A model generated the notes under the pieces. That model made no database searches. It saw only the letters and a list, made by a program, of their open reading frames with translations, and was not told the origin of the DNA. The position numbers and the translations under genes were made by a program. From DTLC01 sp964555645 (lineage in GTDB: Bacteria > Verrucomicrobiota > Verrucomicrobiia > Limisphaerales > DTLC01), in the NCBI GenBank assembly GCA_964555645.1, contig CAZKTA010000011.1:32610-96609 (forward strand): a stretch of DNA of 64,000 nt, in the 5' to 3' direction. Of the stretch, positions 10,575 to 20,625 are shown piece after piece. Within the stretch, counting starts at the first letter, position 1, and the number at the start of each line of letters is the position of its first letter.

Positions 10575-11180
10575 GTGAAACAGTCGGTGGTCACATTGGA
10601 TATGGAGGGCGTGCTAACGCCCGAGATTTGGATTGCCGTAGCTGAAAAGACCGGCATAGCCGAGCTACGTCGCACCACCCGAGACGAGCCAGACTACGAC
10701 AAGCTAATGCGCATGCGCCTGGCAATCCTCGACAAACATGGCCTGAAACTTTCCGACATACAAAGTGTCATAGCCACATTGCGGCCGTTGCCAGGCGCAA
10801 AAGAATTCCTCGACGAACTGCGCGAGGTTGTGCAGGTGATTATTTTGTCAGACACATTCGAGCAATTCGCTGCGCCGCTGCTGCGGCAGTTTGGCTGGCC
10901 AACATTGCTGTGTCACAGGCTCGTAGTCCGGGACGATAAGATAATTGACTACGCACTGCGTATCCCCGACCAGAAACGGCAGGCTGTAGCAGCGTTCAAG
11001 CGCCTCAACTACAACGTGATTGCTGTGGGCGATTCATTTAATGACACCGCCATGCTCCTTGAAGCTGACGTTGGTTTTCTGTTTCACGCGCCTGAAGTTG
11101 TGAAACGCCAATTCCCACAATTCACTGCAGTCGAGACGTACCCAGAACTGCTGGCTTTGATTAAAGCCAAGCTGGACTAA
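10575..11180 (+). CDS. thrH: Bifunctional phosphoserine phosphatase / homoserine phosphotransferase
   Basis: HAD-fold enzyme of the ThrH family, described in Pseudomonas as able to dephosphorylate phosphoserine and pass phosphate to homoserine. The 201-residue product matches ThrH throughout: TLDMEGVLTPEIWIAVAEKT at the N-terminus, RTTRDEPDYDKLM, LRPLPGAKEFL, VIILSDTFEQF, TLLCH, GDSFNDTAML and LFHAPE. The nucleophile is the Asp of LDMEGVL. I chose the GTG at 10575, which gives the family length; an ATG at 10500 would add 25 unrelated residues. No strong ribosome site is visible. Confidence 0.9.
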   Translation: MKQSVVTLDMEGVLTPEIWIAVAEKTGIAELRRTTRDEPDYDKLMRMRLAILDKHGLKLSDIQSVIATLRPLPGAKEFLDELREVVQVIILSDTFEQFAAPLLRQFGWPTLLCHRLVVRDDKIIDYALRIPDQKRQAVAAFKRLNYNVIAVGDSFNDTAMLLEADVGFLFHAPEVVKRQFPQFTAVETYPELLALIKAKLD

Positions 11181-11451
11181 CCCTAGGCTACCATCTCAAA
11201 CGCTTGGGAGCACAAATTTCACAGTTGGTATGACATTTTGAGCTTTTCTCGCCTCTCTGCGCAACGTAGGTACTCGTAAGTCAACAGCCGCATTTTTCGG
11301 AATCCGCAAACGGCAACATTGCTATTCCGAGTTCATTCAGCAGCCTTGATACAACTGCCGCCCACAACATACCTTCTGCCTTATGCACGCAAAAGGATCG
11401 TACGCACTATCAGCGCCGAAACATTGGTAACCACCGTTGGCTTGCAAATCA

Positions 11452-11700
11452 ATGGCTTACACTTCTGCTCCCAAAAAGCGAAATAATCAAAACCCAGTCC
11501 GCAGCCCGTGCAAACCTGTCATTTGCATTGACTGCTGTTACTGGGGTAGTGCTGTGCCAAAAAACGCCATTATAATCCATCCGTGCTTGCTCCAGTTCGA
11601 ATCCGAGTGCTTGGCCGGGCAAAAAAACTTGGAGCTTGACAGGATACCGCTAAGCTGCCCAAACTACAGCGACCCTGAACACATGTTGAAAATCCCATGA
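11452..11700 (+). CDS. Small cysteine-containing hypothetical protein
   Basis: 82 residues, unrecognised. The middle has CIDCCYWG and a later cysteine set (HPCLLQFESEC, LSCPNY), suggesting a small metal-binding or disulphide-rich fold. The stop overlaps the start of the next gene (ATGA at 11697), which argues that it is translated and coupled to that membrane protein. An upstream TTG at 11437 is an alternative start. Confidence 0.45.
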   Translation: MAYTSAPKKRNNQNPVRSPCKPVICIDCCYWGSAVPKNAIIIHPCLLQFESECLAGQKNLELDRIPLSCPNYSDPEHMLKIP

Positions 11701-12878
11701 GCCGCGGCACTCACCAAGATTGGTCACAGGCAATTCGTTGTGAATCGGACGGGAACGAACTGCGGTACGAGCTGCCGGTACGGCCCATTGGCTTGGCAAA
11801 AGTTTTTGGGGTGCTTTTGGTTGGTTTTGGTCTGCTATTTGTGGCTGGGCCAGCCGAGGCTGTATTGGAGGCAATCCAAGAACTGCTACAAGGTTCACCA
11901 AGCCAGCTGGAGACAGTTTCCTTGATGTACATGTTGATGTTTGTGTTTGCTGGATTATTGCCGATTCTTTTTGGGTTGCTGATTCTGTTCGGTCGTTGCC
12001 GGCTAAGCTGGCAAGACGGCCAGCTTAGCGTCACCGAAATGCTCGGGCCACTGCGATTTACACGGCGTTTGCCGCGCAAGCCGATCCGTGCGCTCGAAGT
12101 CGGCGCTGCTCAATCCCACAACACACGCACCTCAGCTCGTGAATTCCAACGATTCTCAGCGCTTGCCGCTGTTTTCGAGGACGGTTCAAGAAAACTTGTA
12201 GCGCTTGGATACCCGAAAGACTGGTTGCTCGGCTTGGCGCATGAGTTGAGCGGTTACATCGGTGCCAGTGCGGCATCTGTGCCGGCCAAGGCGCTTGAAG
12301 TAATAGACAAATACCTCACAGAGGCAACGGCCGACGATTTGGTTGTGCAGCCCACCAATAGCAGTGTGGAACTTAAACAGTTCGTCACCGGGCTGCAGAT
12401 CACTGTTCCACCGCTGGGCTTGATACGCGGCGCAAAGGGATTGTTTTTCTTCGCCATAATGTGGTGTGTGTTCTTGGCATTTTTTACCGCCATGGCCACG
12501 TCACTCAGCCCGAGAAAGATCGATTTGGGCTTGGTGATAATGCTGGTTGTGTTTTGGTGCGTTGGCTTCTGGCTACTCGTCTGGGCAATCCATATTGGCC
12601 GGCGCACTGTTGTGCTTTATGTGGAAGGTGACCGACTGCGCGTTGAAATTAAGGGCTTGTTCGGAACGAAAACACGCGAATGGCTGCAAAATGAACTGGC
12701 GGCCATCAGGGCAGATGCAAGCGGAGCCGAAATCAACAACCGGCCAGTCATCGAACTGCAAGTTCACTTGCGTACGGGAAAGAAAGTAGGGCTGTTGGCC
12801 GGACGCGACGAAGCCGAGCTGCGCTGGATTGCATCACGCCTACGCGCGGCGTTGCGGGTCCCATCCTCACGTGTTTAA
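11697..12878 (+). CDS. Membrane protein of unknown function
   Basis: 393 residues with four predicted membrane segments in two pairs: around residues 32-52 (VFGVLLVGFGLLFVAG) and 75-97, then 225-250 and 258-285. Between the pairs is a soluble domain of about 125 residues; the C-terminal 100 residues (LYVEGDRLRVEIKGLFG...) are again soluble. The soluble parts resemble PH-like membrane-associated modules in layout, but I cannot name a family. Coupled to the small cysteine protein upstream. Confidence 0.7.
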   Translation: MSRGTHQDWSQAIRCESDGNELRYELPVRPIGLAKVFGVLLVGFGLLFVAGPAEAVLEAIQELLQGSPSQLETVSLMYMLMFVFAGLLPILFGLLILFGRCRLSWQDGQLSVTEMLGPLRFTRRLPRKPIRALEVGAAQSHNTRTSAREFQRFSALAAVFEDGSRKLVALGYPKDWLLGLAHELSGYIGASAASVPAKALEVIDKYLTEATADDLVVQPTNSSVELKQFVTGLQITVPPLGLIRGAKGLFFFAIMWCVFLAFFTAMATSLSPRKIDLGLVIMLVVFWCVGFWLLVWAIHIGRRTVVLYVEGDRLRVEIKGLFGTKTREWLQNELAAIRADASGAEINNRPVIELQVHLRTGKKVGLLAGRDEAELRWIASRLRAALRVPSSRV

Positions 12879-13063
12879 TTGCAAACGCAAGTGCCAAACT
12901 CTAAGGTCGGCATTTTGAATCTGGCGCAGGCAACAAATCCAACAGCACCACACATCACCCACCACGAACCAAGAAAGTCGGGGGGTTGTTTCCCACACAT
13001 AAAATTTCACTTTGTAACCGAACCGTTTGTGCAAGCCGGTTTACACCGCTCTTGATGCGCCTT

Positions 13064-14350
13064 TCACCTAAACAGCGTATGCAAAACGCTGTACGCTGCC
13101 GCAACTGTGATAACGGCCATCGAAAGGTAAAGCGCCATGTCAAACCACAGCCGAGGCCTAAACGGATCATCGCGTTTGCGGCGGATCAACAGAACCGCCA
13201 GACCAAACACAGGCAGGAGCAATGTTTGTACTGCACCGCCAGCTACAATGAGCCACTGCGGTGTCCGATTGAAACAAATGCACAGCACAAAATAAATCAC
13301 AGCTAGCACCCCCATGATCCAGTTGGTTAACAGCCGATGATCCACCACACCGCCTCGAGGTGAAACCAATCGAACGGTATCGGCGCACAAACGCGCCCAT
13401 GTGGCCATTGCAACGAAGAATGTCGAGTAAAGCACAAAAAAAGCCCCTAGTGCGAACACGTAAAATATCCAGTCACCAAACGTTTTTGTGTACATCGCCG
13501 ACAGGGTCCTGACCAGGTCCACCCCACTTGGCACCCGGCCTACGCCGTGGAGGATCGTTGCCCCGAGAATAAAGAACGCAAGTGTGGCGAATGTATAGAC
13601 CAAAAGCGCTAGTGCGATGTCCAAGCGCATTCCCCGAATTCGTCTGTCAACTACGGCCGGGTCACGTGGCCAGCCTTTCTGGAGATCTTTGGCATACCCT
13701 TTTTCGAGGCACCAATACGGATAGAACAACAGTTCAGCTGTTCCAATACCTGTCACGCCGAACACGGCAACTGCATCTGCAAACCCGCGTTCAGGCATAC
13801 GAAACTTCAGTCCGTCCAGAATTACCCCTGGTGAAACGGCGAATTCGGTCTGTTGCAGCAGCACAAGCGCGATAATTGTCATTGAGGTAAATCCAGCTAC
13901 CAATGCCGCCGAGGTACCCTCGATGAACCTGTATCTACCCGCAATCAGAACAGCGGCTGTACCCCCTGAAATTAACGCCGCCAACAGCCAGTCTGGCCAT
14001 TGCACATGCAACAGATGCAATGCCTGCACGATCGTGGCAAGTACACCACCGAGTGCAATTGTTGCGCCTACCAACAACAATGGCCAGCACCAGCCAGCCC
14101 ATGAGAGCCGCCAAACAGGCCCCGGCACACGATTAAGCGCTTCCAAAGTGGTGTCACCAGTGAGAATTGTGTGTCGGCCAAGCTCTTCCTGAAGGAAAAC
14201 TTTTACAACGCAGCCGAGTATGATCAACCACAGCGCACTCATACCAACGGAAGCGCCAAGCCGCGGTGCAATGATCAGTTCCCCTGTACCAACAACGGCA
14301 GCTGCAATGATAATTGACGGCCCAAGGCTATCTCGAATTCGGTTACTCAC
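13064..14350 (-). CDS. Nramp-related divalent cation transporter, non-canonical
   Basis: A 428-residue protein with about 11 membrane helices and the Nramp (LeuT-fold) layout. The N-terminal helix reads LGPSIIIAAAVVGTGELI where classical Nramp has the metal-binding DPGN, and helix 6 reads GVTGIGTAELLFYPYW where classical members have a conserved Met-Pro-His. It therefore belongs to a divergent branch whose substrate may not be Mn/Fe. The start is a GTG at 14350. It stands alone, divergent from the AsmA-like gene, with 370 nt between them. Confidence 0.75.
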   Translation of the reverse strand: MSNRIRDSLGPSIIIAAAVVGTGELIIAPRLGASVGMSALWLIILGCVVKVFLQEELGRHTILTGDTTLEALNRVPGPVWRLSWAGWCWPLLLVGATIALGGVLATIVQALHLLHVQWPDWLLAALISGGTAAVLIAGRYRFIEGTSAALVAGFTSMTIIALVLLQQTEFAVSPGVILDGLKFRMPERGFADAVAVFGVTGIGTAELLFYPYWCLEKGYAKDLQKGWPRDPAVVDRRIRGMRLDIALALLVYTFATLAFFILGATILHGVGRVPSGVDLVRTLSAMYTKTFGDWIFYVFALGAFFVLYSTFFVAMATWARLCADTVRLVSPRGGVVDHRLLTNWIMGVLAVIYFVLCICFNRTPQWLIVAGGAVQTLLLPVFGLAVLLIRRKRDDPFRPRLWFDMALYLSMAVITVAAAYSVLHTLFR

Positions 14351-14720
14351 AACTGTTCAGACTGGCAATGCCTTATTCTTTGGGCAAGCTGCAGTTTGCA
14401 CGGCGCTCTGGACGTTTTCTGAATGAGTTGAAGCGAACGGACGAGCATTTTCTTGTGGAAAAACAGCCTACGGCGCGGCTCCTCGTGCGCCGAAGACCTC
14501 GTTAAAGAACAACAAACGCAATTCTGTCCGCGCCACTTTGGCGCATTATCATGCTGCTGGAGTCACTTTTGAGTTGTGTGTAATGCACAAACGATCCCGG
14601 CCCTTTTGCCAACCACCACAGCAGTAAAGCGCACCAGTGATCGCACAAAAATTCGTTTGCGAAACCTCTCTGCGCTTGGTTAAAAGCGCACTTGATGGCA
14701 TATTCAGCCACCGGGTTTGT
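14351..14720. other. Divergent promoter region
   Basis: About 370 bases between the GTG of the Nramp-like gene (minus) and the ATG of the AsmA-like gene (plus). It must hold both promoters. I see no riboswitch-like or operator-like palindrome and no additional gene. Confidence 0.4.
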
Positions 14721-17700
14721 ATGAGCGAAATTCCTGAGTCAACCGGGCTGGTTAACCGGCGCAGCCGATGGCCGCGCAGAATTGCGATTGTGCTGGCCGT
14801 GTTTGTTGCGTTGTTTGTGTGCGTGTATTTTATCGTGACAAGCGCACCGTTTTTCAAGGGTGTTATTTTGCCGCGGATAGGTCGTATACTCGGAGCCGAG
14901 CTCACGGTTGCAGATGCATCAATCAGCCCGTTTAAACGCGTTGTTCTTCGCCAGCTTAATGTCAGACCGCTTGGGCAAGACCCTTTGTTAACGGCCAGTG
15001 AAGTGCGTGCGCAGTACTCATTGCTGGACATAATGCGCGGCAAGATCAGCGTGGACGAGCTTGCAGTTGAGTTACCCGTGCTGACCGTGGTGCAAAATGC
15101 AGATGGTACATCGAACCTTGATCCGATCCGAAATGCACTAGCTGCAAAAGCTGCTCCGCCCCGAGAACGGAAGCCATCAAAGCCAGCCCAAGTTGACATC
15201 AAAAAGATCGTGTTCAACAACGGGTCGGTGCAATATGTGAGTCGTGCCAAAGATAGACCCGATAGTTTGGTTGCCCTGACAAATTTGACGGTTGCAATTT
15301 CTGAGGTTAAGAACGCCCACACAGGCCGGCTCAGTCTGAGTGGTGAACTAAACGTCGTCCAACATTCCGGCGCCACTGGCGGGTTGGGGTCGCTTTCGGG
15401 GAAACTGCTGGCCGACTTTGGGTTTGGTTTGCTTGCAGAGGCGCGCCCCGGAACGATAACCGGCACATTGCAGGTCGAGACGACTGCAGCCACTGGTACT
15501 TTGAGCGATTTTGCACTCATGCGCTGTGAGCTGAATTGCGATGTTCTGCCAAGTGAAATCAGGAATGTTGCTCTGCGCTTTTTCAAGTCGGGAGCTGTTC
15601 TTGGGCAAATACGTCTCAGCGGGCCATTCGACATGGAAAAAATCGCAGGCGATTTGGCAGTCGAGGTTCTTAATCTAGACAGGCAGGTATTGAACATAGC
15701 CGGTGCAGTAGCCGGGTTTGATTTTGGCACCACGACAATTAGTTCGAGCAACCGGCTCCAAATTACCCAGGGCGCAACCGCGGTATTACTAACGGGCCAG
15801 CTTGATGCACGGCGGTTCACTGTGTCACGTGCAGGACAGAGCACGCCTATGATCGAGTTGCGCGGTAATTATAAGCTAACTGTTGACCGACAAGCTGCAC
15901 TTGTGGAGTTTGAAAACCTTGCTTTAACTGGCACGCAGAACGGGCGCACGTTGTTAGAAGCGCGCCTGGCGCGGCCGATGACAATTGCATGGGGGGCTAC
16001 AACGAGCGCACTGCCCGACTCAACATTTGAGTTGCGCCTGACCGGGTTAGAGCTTGCCGATTGGAAACCGTTTATTGGCCAGGTTGCTTCTGGTGGGAAA
16101 GTTGATCTGCAAGTAAAAGTTGCGTCTGAACAAGCCGGACAAGCCTTGCGGTTCGAGCTTGTGGCAAATGTAGGTGATCTAGAGCTGTTGTTGGGCACGA
16201 ATCGTGTCAGCGGCCTTGACGTACGAACCGAGACACGCGGCCAAACAAAGGCGCTTACCAAGGTCACGGTAAGCGAGCTTATTGGGCGGGCTGCTTTAGG
16301 CGGTCGTGAAATTTTCACACTCAATGGCACCGGCAATTTCGACATCGGCGAACAGCTTGGAGAAGCTCAATTTAAGTTAAGGGGCGCATTGCCAACGGTT
16401 ACGCCTGTGCTCAGTACAGGGGATTTAACAGTGTCAGCCGGGACATTTGCGCTCGAGACACGCCTCAGCCAGAAGAAGGATACGCACCAGTTAACCGGTA
16501 CGTTTCAGCTTGATTCCTTGGCTGGCCGTGCCGGCGCCATCGAGTTTAGGGATTTTGACGCCGCCGCTGAGTTCAACTTCGGCCACAGGGCCGGCCAGCT
16601 CGAACTCAACACAGTCAAATGCGCATTTTTCCAGGCACGCAAGCCGTGCGGGACCGCAGAGTTAAAAGGTAGGCTTAACGTTAAGGACCGCAGCGGCGAG
16701 TTGACAGCGCAGCTCGCTGGGTTGACCGAGCGCGCTTTGGCGCCTGTGCTGGGGCCAATGTTGAAAGAAACAAAACTGGTGTCGGTAACACTCGATTGCA
16801 CGGCCTCGGCAAAGCTCGACGCTGCAGGCACCGGAACTGCAAAGGCGGATTTGCTTGTGACGAACCTGGTCATTGCCAGCCCGCAAATGAAAGCACCGAC
16901 CAAGCCCCTCGAAGCCAAGCTGCTGGTTGATATTTTTATTCGCACGCAATTGGTTGAGCTGCGGCAGTGCGAGCTTGTTCTCAGCCCGACCGCACGCGCA
17001 CAAAACCAGCTCGGCGTAACTGGTGCCATTGATTTGTCAAAGCCGGACGCAATCTCGGGCCAGCTACAGCTAGCTGCCGACTCACTCGATTTTACCCCTT
17101 ATTACGATGCGTTTGTGGGTGACAGCGCGCAAAAGCAACCCGTAACACCTCCCCAAAAAGCCACACAAAAAGAGCCTGAAGCAATGAATCTGCCGATCGG
17201 CAATTTGGGCGTTGATGTCGCAATTAGAAAGTTCTATCTGCGCGAAGTCGAGATCACAAATTTCCAAGCAAGCGCACAAATTCGTGGCGAGCACGTTCTG
17301 CTCAGCCCGGTACGCTTCCTGTTAAACGGCGGCACCGTAAATGCAAAGGCCGATCTTGACCTTCGCGTGGCCGGGTACCGTTACGACGTAAACTTCAGCG
17401 CAGCAGATGTACCAATTGCGCCTTTGGCAAACTCGTTCTCGGTGGATTACCGCAACCTTGCTGCAGGCACATTGTTTGCCAAAGCAGATGTAAAAGGTGC
17501 CGGTATAACAGGGACAAGCCTGCAGCGAACACTTACAGGCACAGCGGCAATCACGCTGACAAACGCGAATGTGCAGTTGGTCGGGCGCAAAGCAAAGCTA
17601 TTGATTACGCCAATCGCATTTGTGCTCGGCCTAGACGAACTGGTGCGCGCTGGTGTGATTGGACTTAATGCTCAATTTGTCGCGGGCAACGGAGTAATCA

Positions 17701-18164
17701 AACTTAACCGGGGCGAAGTTTTGAGTGATTTGTTCATTGCCCGCACAGAAGGCGACATACAAATTGCGCCTAGCTTGGCCGAGTCGCGTATCAACGATTG
17801 GCCGATTACCATTGCATTGCGCAGGTCACTAGCACAAAAGGCCCGGCTGATATCGCCCAACGAACAACCTGACGCGGCATTTATTAACCTGCCAGTTTTT
17901 GCCAAGGTCAGCGGCACGGTTGAAAAACCAGAGGCTAAGACCGACAAGCTTGTGATTGCTGGCTTGATCGCAAAAAGTGCGGGTGCAATACCGGGCGTTG
18001 TCGGGGATAAGGCAGGTGCAATACTGCAGGGTGTAGGCGGACTTTTAACAGGTCAATTGCCGAGTGGCACCAATCAAGCCACAAATCAACCTGCAACAAA
18101 CGCTCCGCCGCAGACACCGGTTCTGCCACTTAATCCGCTGGACCTGCTCAGGAAACGCCAATAG
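14721..18164 (+). CDS. AsmA-like outer-membrane assembly / lipid-transfer family protein
   Basis: A 1147-residue protein with one N-terminal membrane anchor (residues about 19-41, IAIVLAVFVALFVCVYFIV) followed by a very long periplasmic region rich in beta-strand repeats. The opening (FFKGVILPRIGRILGAELTVADASISPF) and the repeated 'L..L.V....G' pattern are typical of AsmA/TamB-related proteins, which bridge the envelope and are linked to phospholipid transport or outer-membrane biogenesis. A proline/glutamine-rich linker occurs near residue 810 and a Thr/Gln/Pro-rich tail at the C-terminus. I chose the ATG at 14721 over the upstream in-frame start at 14637, which adds unrelated sequence. Confidence 0.8.
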   Translation: MSEIPESTGLVNRRSRWPRRIAIVLAVFVALFVCVYFIVTSAPFFKGVILPRIGRILGAELTVADASISPFKRVVLRQLNVRPLGQDPLLTASEVRAQYSLLDIMRGKISVDELAVELPVLTVVQNADGTSNLDPIRNALAAKAAPPRERKPSKPAQVDIKKIVFNNGSVQYVSRAKDRPDSLVALTNLTVAISEVKNAHTGRLSLSGELNVVQHSGATGGLGSLSGKLLADFGFGLLAEARPGTITGTLQVETTAATGTLSDFALMRCELNCDVLPSEIRNVALRFFKSGAVLGQIRLSGPFDMEKIAGDLAVEVLNLDRQVLNIAGAVAGFDFGTTTISSSNRLQITQGATAVLLTGQLDARRFTVSRAGQSTPMIELRGNYKLTVDRQAALVEFENLALTGTQNGRTLLEARLARPMTIAWGATTSALPDSTFELRLTGLELADWKPFIGQVASGGKVDLQVKVASEQAGQALRFELVANVGDLELLLGTNRVSGLDVRTETRGQTKALTKVTVSELIGRAALGGREIFTLNGTGNFDIGEQLGEAQFKLRGALPTVTPVLSTGDLTVSAGTFALETRLSQKKDTHQLTGTFQLDSLAGRAGAIEFRDFDAAAEFNFGHRAGQLELNTVKCAFFQARKPCGTAELKGRLNVKDRSGELTAQLAGLTERALAPVLGPMLKETKLVSVTLDCTASAKLDAAGTGTAKADLLVTNLVIASPQMKAPTKPLEAKLLVDIFIRTQLVELRQCELVLSPTARAQNQLGVTGAIDLSKPDAISGQLQLAADSLDFTPYYDAFVGDSAQKQPVTPPQKATQKEPEAMNLPIGNLGVDVAIRKFYLREVEITNFQASAQIRGEHVLLSPVRFLLNGGTVNAKADLDLRVAGYRYDVNFSAADVPIAPLANSFSVDYRNLAAGTLFAKADVKGAGITGTSLQRTLTGTAAITLTNANVQLVGRKAKLLITPIAFVLGLDELVRAGVIGLNAQFVAGNGVIKLNRGEVLSDLFIARTEGDIQIAPSLAESRINDWPITIALRRSLAQKARLISPNEQPDAAFINLPVFAKVSGTVEKPEAKTDKLVIAGLIAKSAGAIPGVVGDKAGAILQGVGGLLTGQLPSGTNQATNQPATNAPPQTPVLPLNPLDLLRKRQ

Positions 18165-18394
18165 CGTATTTGAAAAAACCTGGGTTTGTTGACCACGCCT
18201 TAAGGTTTGTGGTGTGATGAAAACACCTCAAAACGCGGACTGCGAGCAATTGTCATTACCCCACCGCATATCCGGAACGAAGTTTTTTCAAGCAGGCTCC
18301 ACGCCAGTCCATGCGTTTGCAGCAGATGCTGACACTGAGAGACTCCTGCACATGGCCTTTGCCAAACCGGACTTTTTCTGTTACGAAACCGGCC

Positions 18395-19795
18395 ATGGAC
18401 GCGGTGATAAACTACCTACGGCGCAACCAAGCGCGATTCGTTGACGAGCTATGTGAGTATCTGCGATTACCGAGTGTATCTGCCCAGAGACAACATAGGA
18501 AAGATGTTGCGCGGTGCGCAGATTGGCTGGCAACGCACTGCCGGCGGCTTGGCCTCGAGACTCGGGTTTACAAAACAAATGGCCACCCAATTGTCGTTGC
18601 GAAAACACCGCGCAGCGCAGTCGTTGCTTCGGAGAAGAGTCAACACCCACCTCGGTTTGTTGTCTATGGCCACTACGATGTCCAACCGCCCGAGCCATTG
18701 GACCCGTGGGAGTCGCCGCCGTTTGAGCCACGGATCCGGGGTAAACGATTGTACGCACGCGGTGCTGCGGATAACAAAGGCCAACACTTCGCGCATTTGA
18801 AAGCTGTCGAAGCGTATCTGAAAACAGCCACACCATTGCCCTGCACCATAACTTTCGTCATCGAGGGCGAGGAAGAAATCGGCAGTGCAAACCTCGAGTC
18901 GTTTTTGTGCAAACACAAGTCTGAACTGCTGGCTGATGCGATTGTGATTTCTGACACGGGCATGCCTGGGTTGAAGTATCCGGCGCTCACATACGGTTTG
19001 CGCGGAATTATTTCGTTCGAGATTACGGTGTACGGCCCAAAAACTGACCTACACTCGGGCATTTACGGGGGTGCAGTGGATAATCCAGCGCTCGTGTTAT
19101 GCACCTTGCTTGCCAAGACACGGGCCAGTGACGGCAGAATTGCAGTTCCAGGGTTTTACGATGATGTGGTGCCGCTCACTGATTATGAACGGCGTCAGCT
19201 CGCCCGACTGCCGCTCAAGGACAAGGACTTTAAGCGCCTGCTAGGCGTACGCAAAGTATTCGGCGAACCTGGATTTTCCACCGAAGAACGCAGAAGCACG
19301 CGGCCTACGTTTGAGATCAACGGGCTTACGAGCGGGTACCAGGGCGAGGGCAGTAAAACTATCGTTCCAGCCTGGGCGCACGCCAAAGTGACATGCCGAC
19401 TTGTGCCAAACCAAAGGCCGGAGCGAATTAGACGGTTGGTCTGCGATTTTTTGCGGCGCGCATGTCCGCCCACTGTTCGGCTTGATATCAGAGCTGGAGC
19501 AGGCTCTGAACCGTATATGATTTCACCTGAAAGTCCACTTGCAAAAGCTGCGCTTCGAGCGTTAAAAGCCGCATTCGGCACTGAACCGCTATTGATGCGC
19601 GAAGGCGGCTCGATCCCAATTGTACCGCAGATGAGTCGGACTTTGGATGCAGACGTGATTTTGCTTGGGCTGGCATTGCCTGATGCAAATGCACACGGTC
19701 CCAATGAGAATCTACACCTCAACTGCTTTGCTAGGGGCCAATTGTTAAGCGCACATTTGTGGCAAGAGCTAAGCCGTGCCAAAGCAAAGGCATAA
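18395..19795 (+). CDS. M20-family dipeptidase
   Basis: Zinc-dependent exopeptidase of the M20/M25/M40 type, cytoplasmic. The 466-residue product has VVYGHYDVQPPEPLDPWESP (metal His and Asp), GAADNKGQ (bridging Asp), EGEEEIGSANL (catalytic and metal Glu), a dimerisation insert around residues 200-350 with DLHSGIYGGAVDNP, and a C-terminal His in NENLHL. It is typical of the CNDP-like dipeptidase subgroup. I chose the ATG at 18395; earlier starts add sequence without family resemblance. The stop is directly followed by the hairpin that terminates the opposing prepilin gene. Confidence 0.9.
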   Translation: MDAVINYLRRNQARFVDELCEYLRLPSVSAQRQHRKDVARCADWLATHCRRLGLETRVYKTNGHPIVVAKTPRSAVVASEKSQHPPRFVVYGHYDVQPPEPLDPWESPPFEPRIRGKRLYARGAADNKGQHFAHLKAVEAYLKTATPLPCTITFVIEGEEEIGSANLESFLCKHKSELLADAIVISDTGMPGLKYPALTYGLRGIISFEITVYGPKTDLHSGIYGGAVDNPALVLCTLLAKTRASDGRIAVPGFYDDVVPLTDYERRQLARLPLKDKDFKRLLGVRKVFGEPGFSTEERRSTRPTFEINGLTSGYQGEGSKTIVPAWAHAKVTCRLVPNQRPERIRRLVCDFLRRACPPTVRLDIRAGAGSEPYMISPESPLAKAALRALKAAFGTEPLLMREGGSIPIVPQMSRTLDADVILLGLALPDANAHGPNENLHLNCFARGQLLSAHLWQELSRAKAKA

Positions 19796-19827
19796 AAAAA
19801 TTTGGGCGCCCGAAAAAGAGCGCCCAA
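19794..19827 (-). terminator. Rho-independent terminator of the prepilin gene
   Basis: On the minus strand a perfect 8-bp stem (TTGGGCGC 19802..19809 with GCGCCCAA 19820..19827) is followed by a run of T residues (the plus-strand A run 19794..19800). It lies 28 nt past the prepilin stop and overlaps the end of the dipeptidase gene. There is no T run on the plus strand, so it mainly serves the minus-strand gene. Confidence 0.85.
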
Positions 19828-19854
19828 CCACATTTCAGCCAAAAAAAGGCGGGT

Positions 19855-20625
19855 TTACGGAATTAACAATACATTCGAAACGCCACCTGTGCCCACATCG
19901 CCAGTTACACGCACTGCATCACGTAGCCTAGCCGAGGTCAATTGTTGTACGCTGCCGTCACCCATGCAAATGTCGCCAGCCTTGGTATGCATTCTCTCGG
20001 TGAAACCGTAAGTGGTGTCGTTAGCGCCTGCAACATATGGGAGGAACACACACTGGCTCGGGCCGTAACCATAGCCGTCATTTGCCGTCATTGCTGCTGT
20101 TGTTCCACCTCCAACTGTTCGGAATATGTTGCGATCTCCTGCCAAAAACATACTCGGCTGTGTTTCGTCGGCATCGCGACCTACAAAGAATGAAAGGTTT
20201 GTGTTATTGAACCACGCAGGCACTTGATTCAGTACCGCACCGAAGTTCGCCGCAGGATTTCTGCCATCCGCAGGACAAATTAATATCTTGGGGAGGCTCA
20301 ACTCGTTCGACATTACACCGTAAACCTGGTGAATGTAAGAGCAAACGTTGGGACCACCCGGAACGTAGGCTGCGATTTGAGCTTGATTTGGTGGGCCGCC
20401 TTGGTCAGAAGGCACACGTTGTGGGAACCTGTCATTGTTATCGTTGGCAAATACGCGATATGCCAACCCGATCTGTTTTAGGTTGTTAACGCATTGGATC
20501 CGTTGCGCCTTTTTCTTTGCTGCAGCTAGTGCAGGCAAAAGTAAACCAGCTAAGATCGCAATGATCGCGATCACGACCAGTAGCTCAATCAGCGTGAAAG
20601 CCAACCATTTTTTACTGTTTTTCAT
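19855..20625 (-). CDS. Prepilin-type (type II pseudopilin-like) secreted protein
   Basis: 256 residues with a class III signal peptide: short basic leader (MKNSKKW), then [20 protein letters not shown], with the conserved Glu five residues into the mature N-terminus. [19 protein letters not shown] follows, and the globular part ends with an [17 protein letters not shown] stretch. This architecture (prepilin N-terminal cleavage domain plus an H-x-G-D/G-D-G-S C-terminal domain) is greatly expanded in Verrucomicrobia and Planctomycetes. It is cleaved by a prepilin peptidase; its role is unknown. Single gene with its own terminator. Confidence 0.9.
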   Translation of the reverse strand: MKNSKKWLAFTLIELLVVIAIIAILAGLLLPALAAAKKKAQRIQCVNNLKQIGLAYRVFANDNNDRFPQRVPSDQGGPPNQAQIAAYVPGGPNVCSYIHQVYGVMSNELSLPKILICPADGRNPAANFGAVLNQVPAWFNNTNLSFFVGRDADETQPSMFLAGDRNIFRTVGGGTTAAMTANDGYGYGPSQCVFLPYVAGANDTTYGFTERMHTKAGDICMGDGSVQQLTSARLRDAVRVTGDVGTGGVSNVLLIP

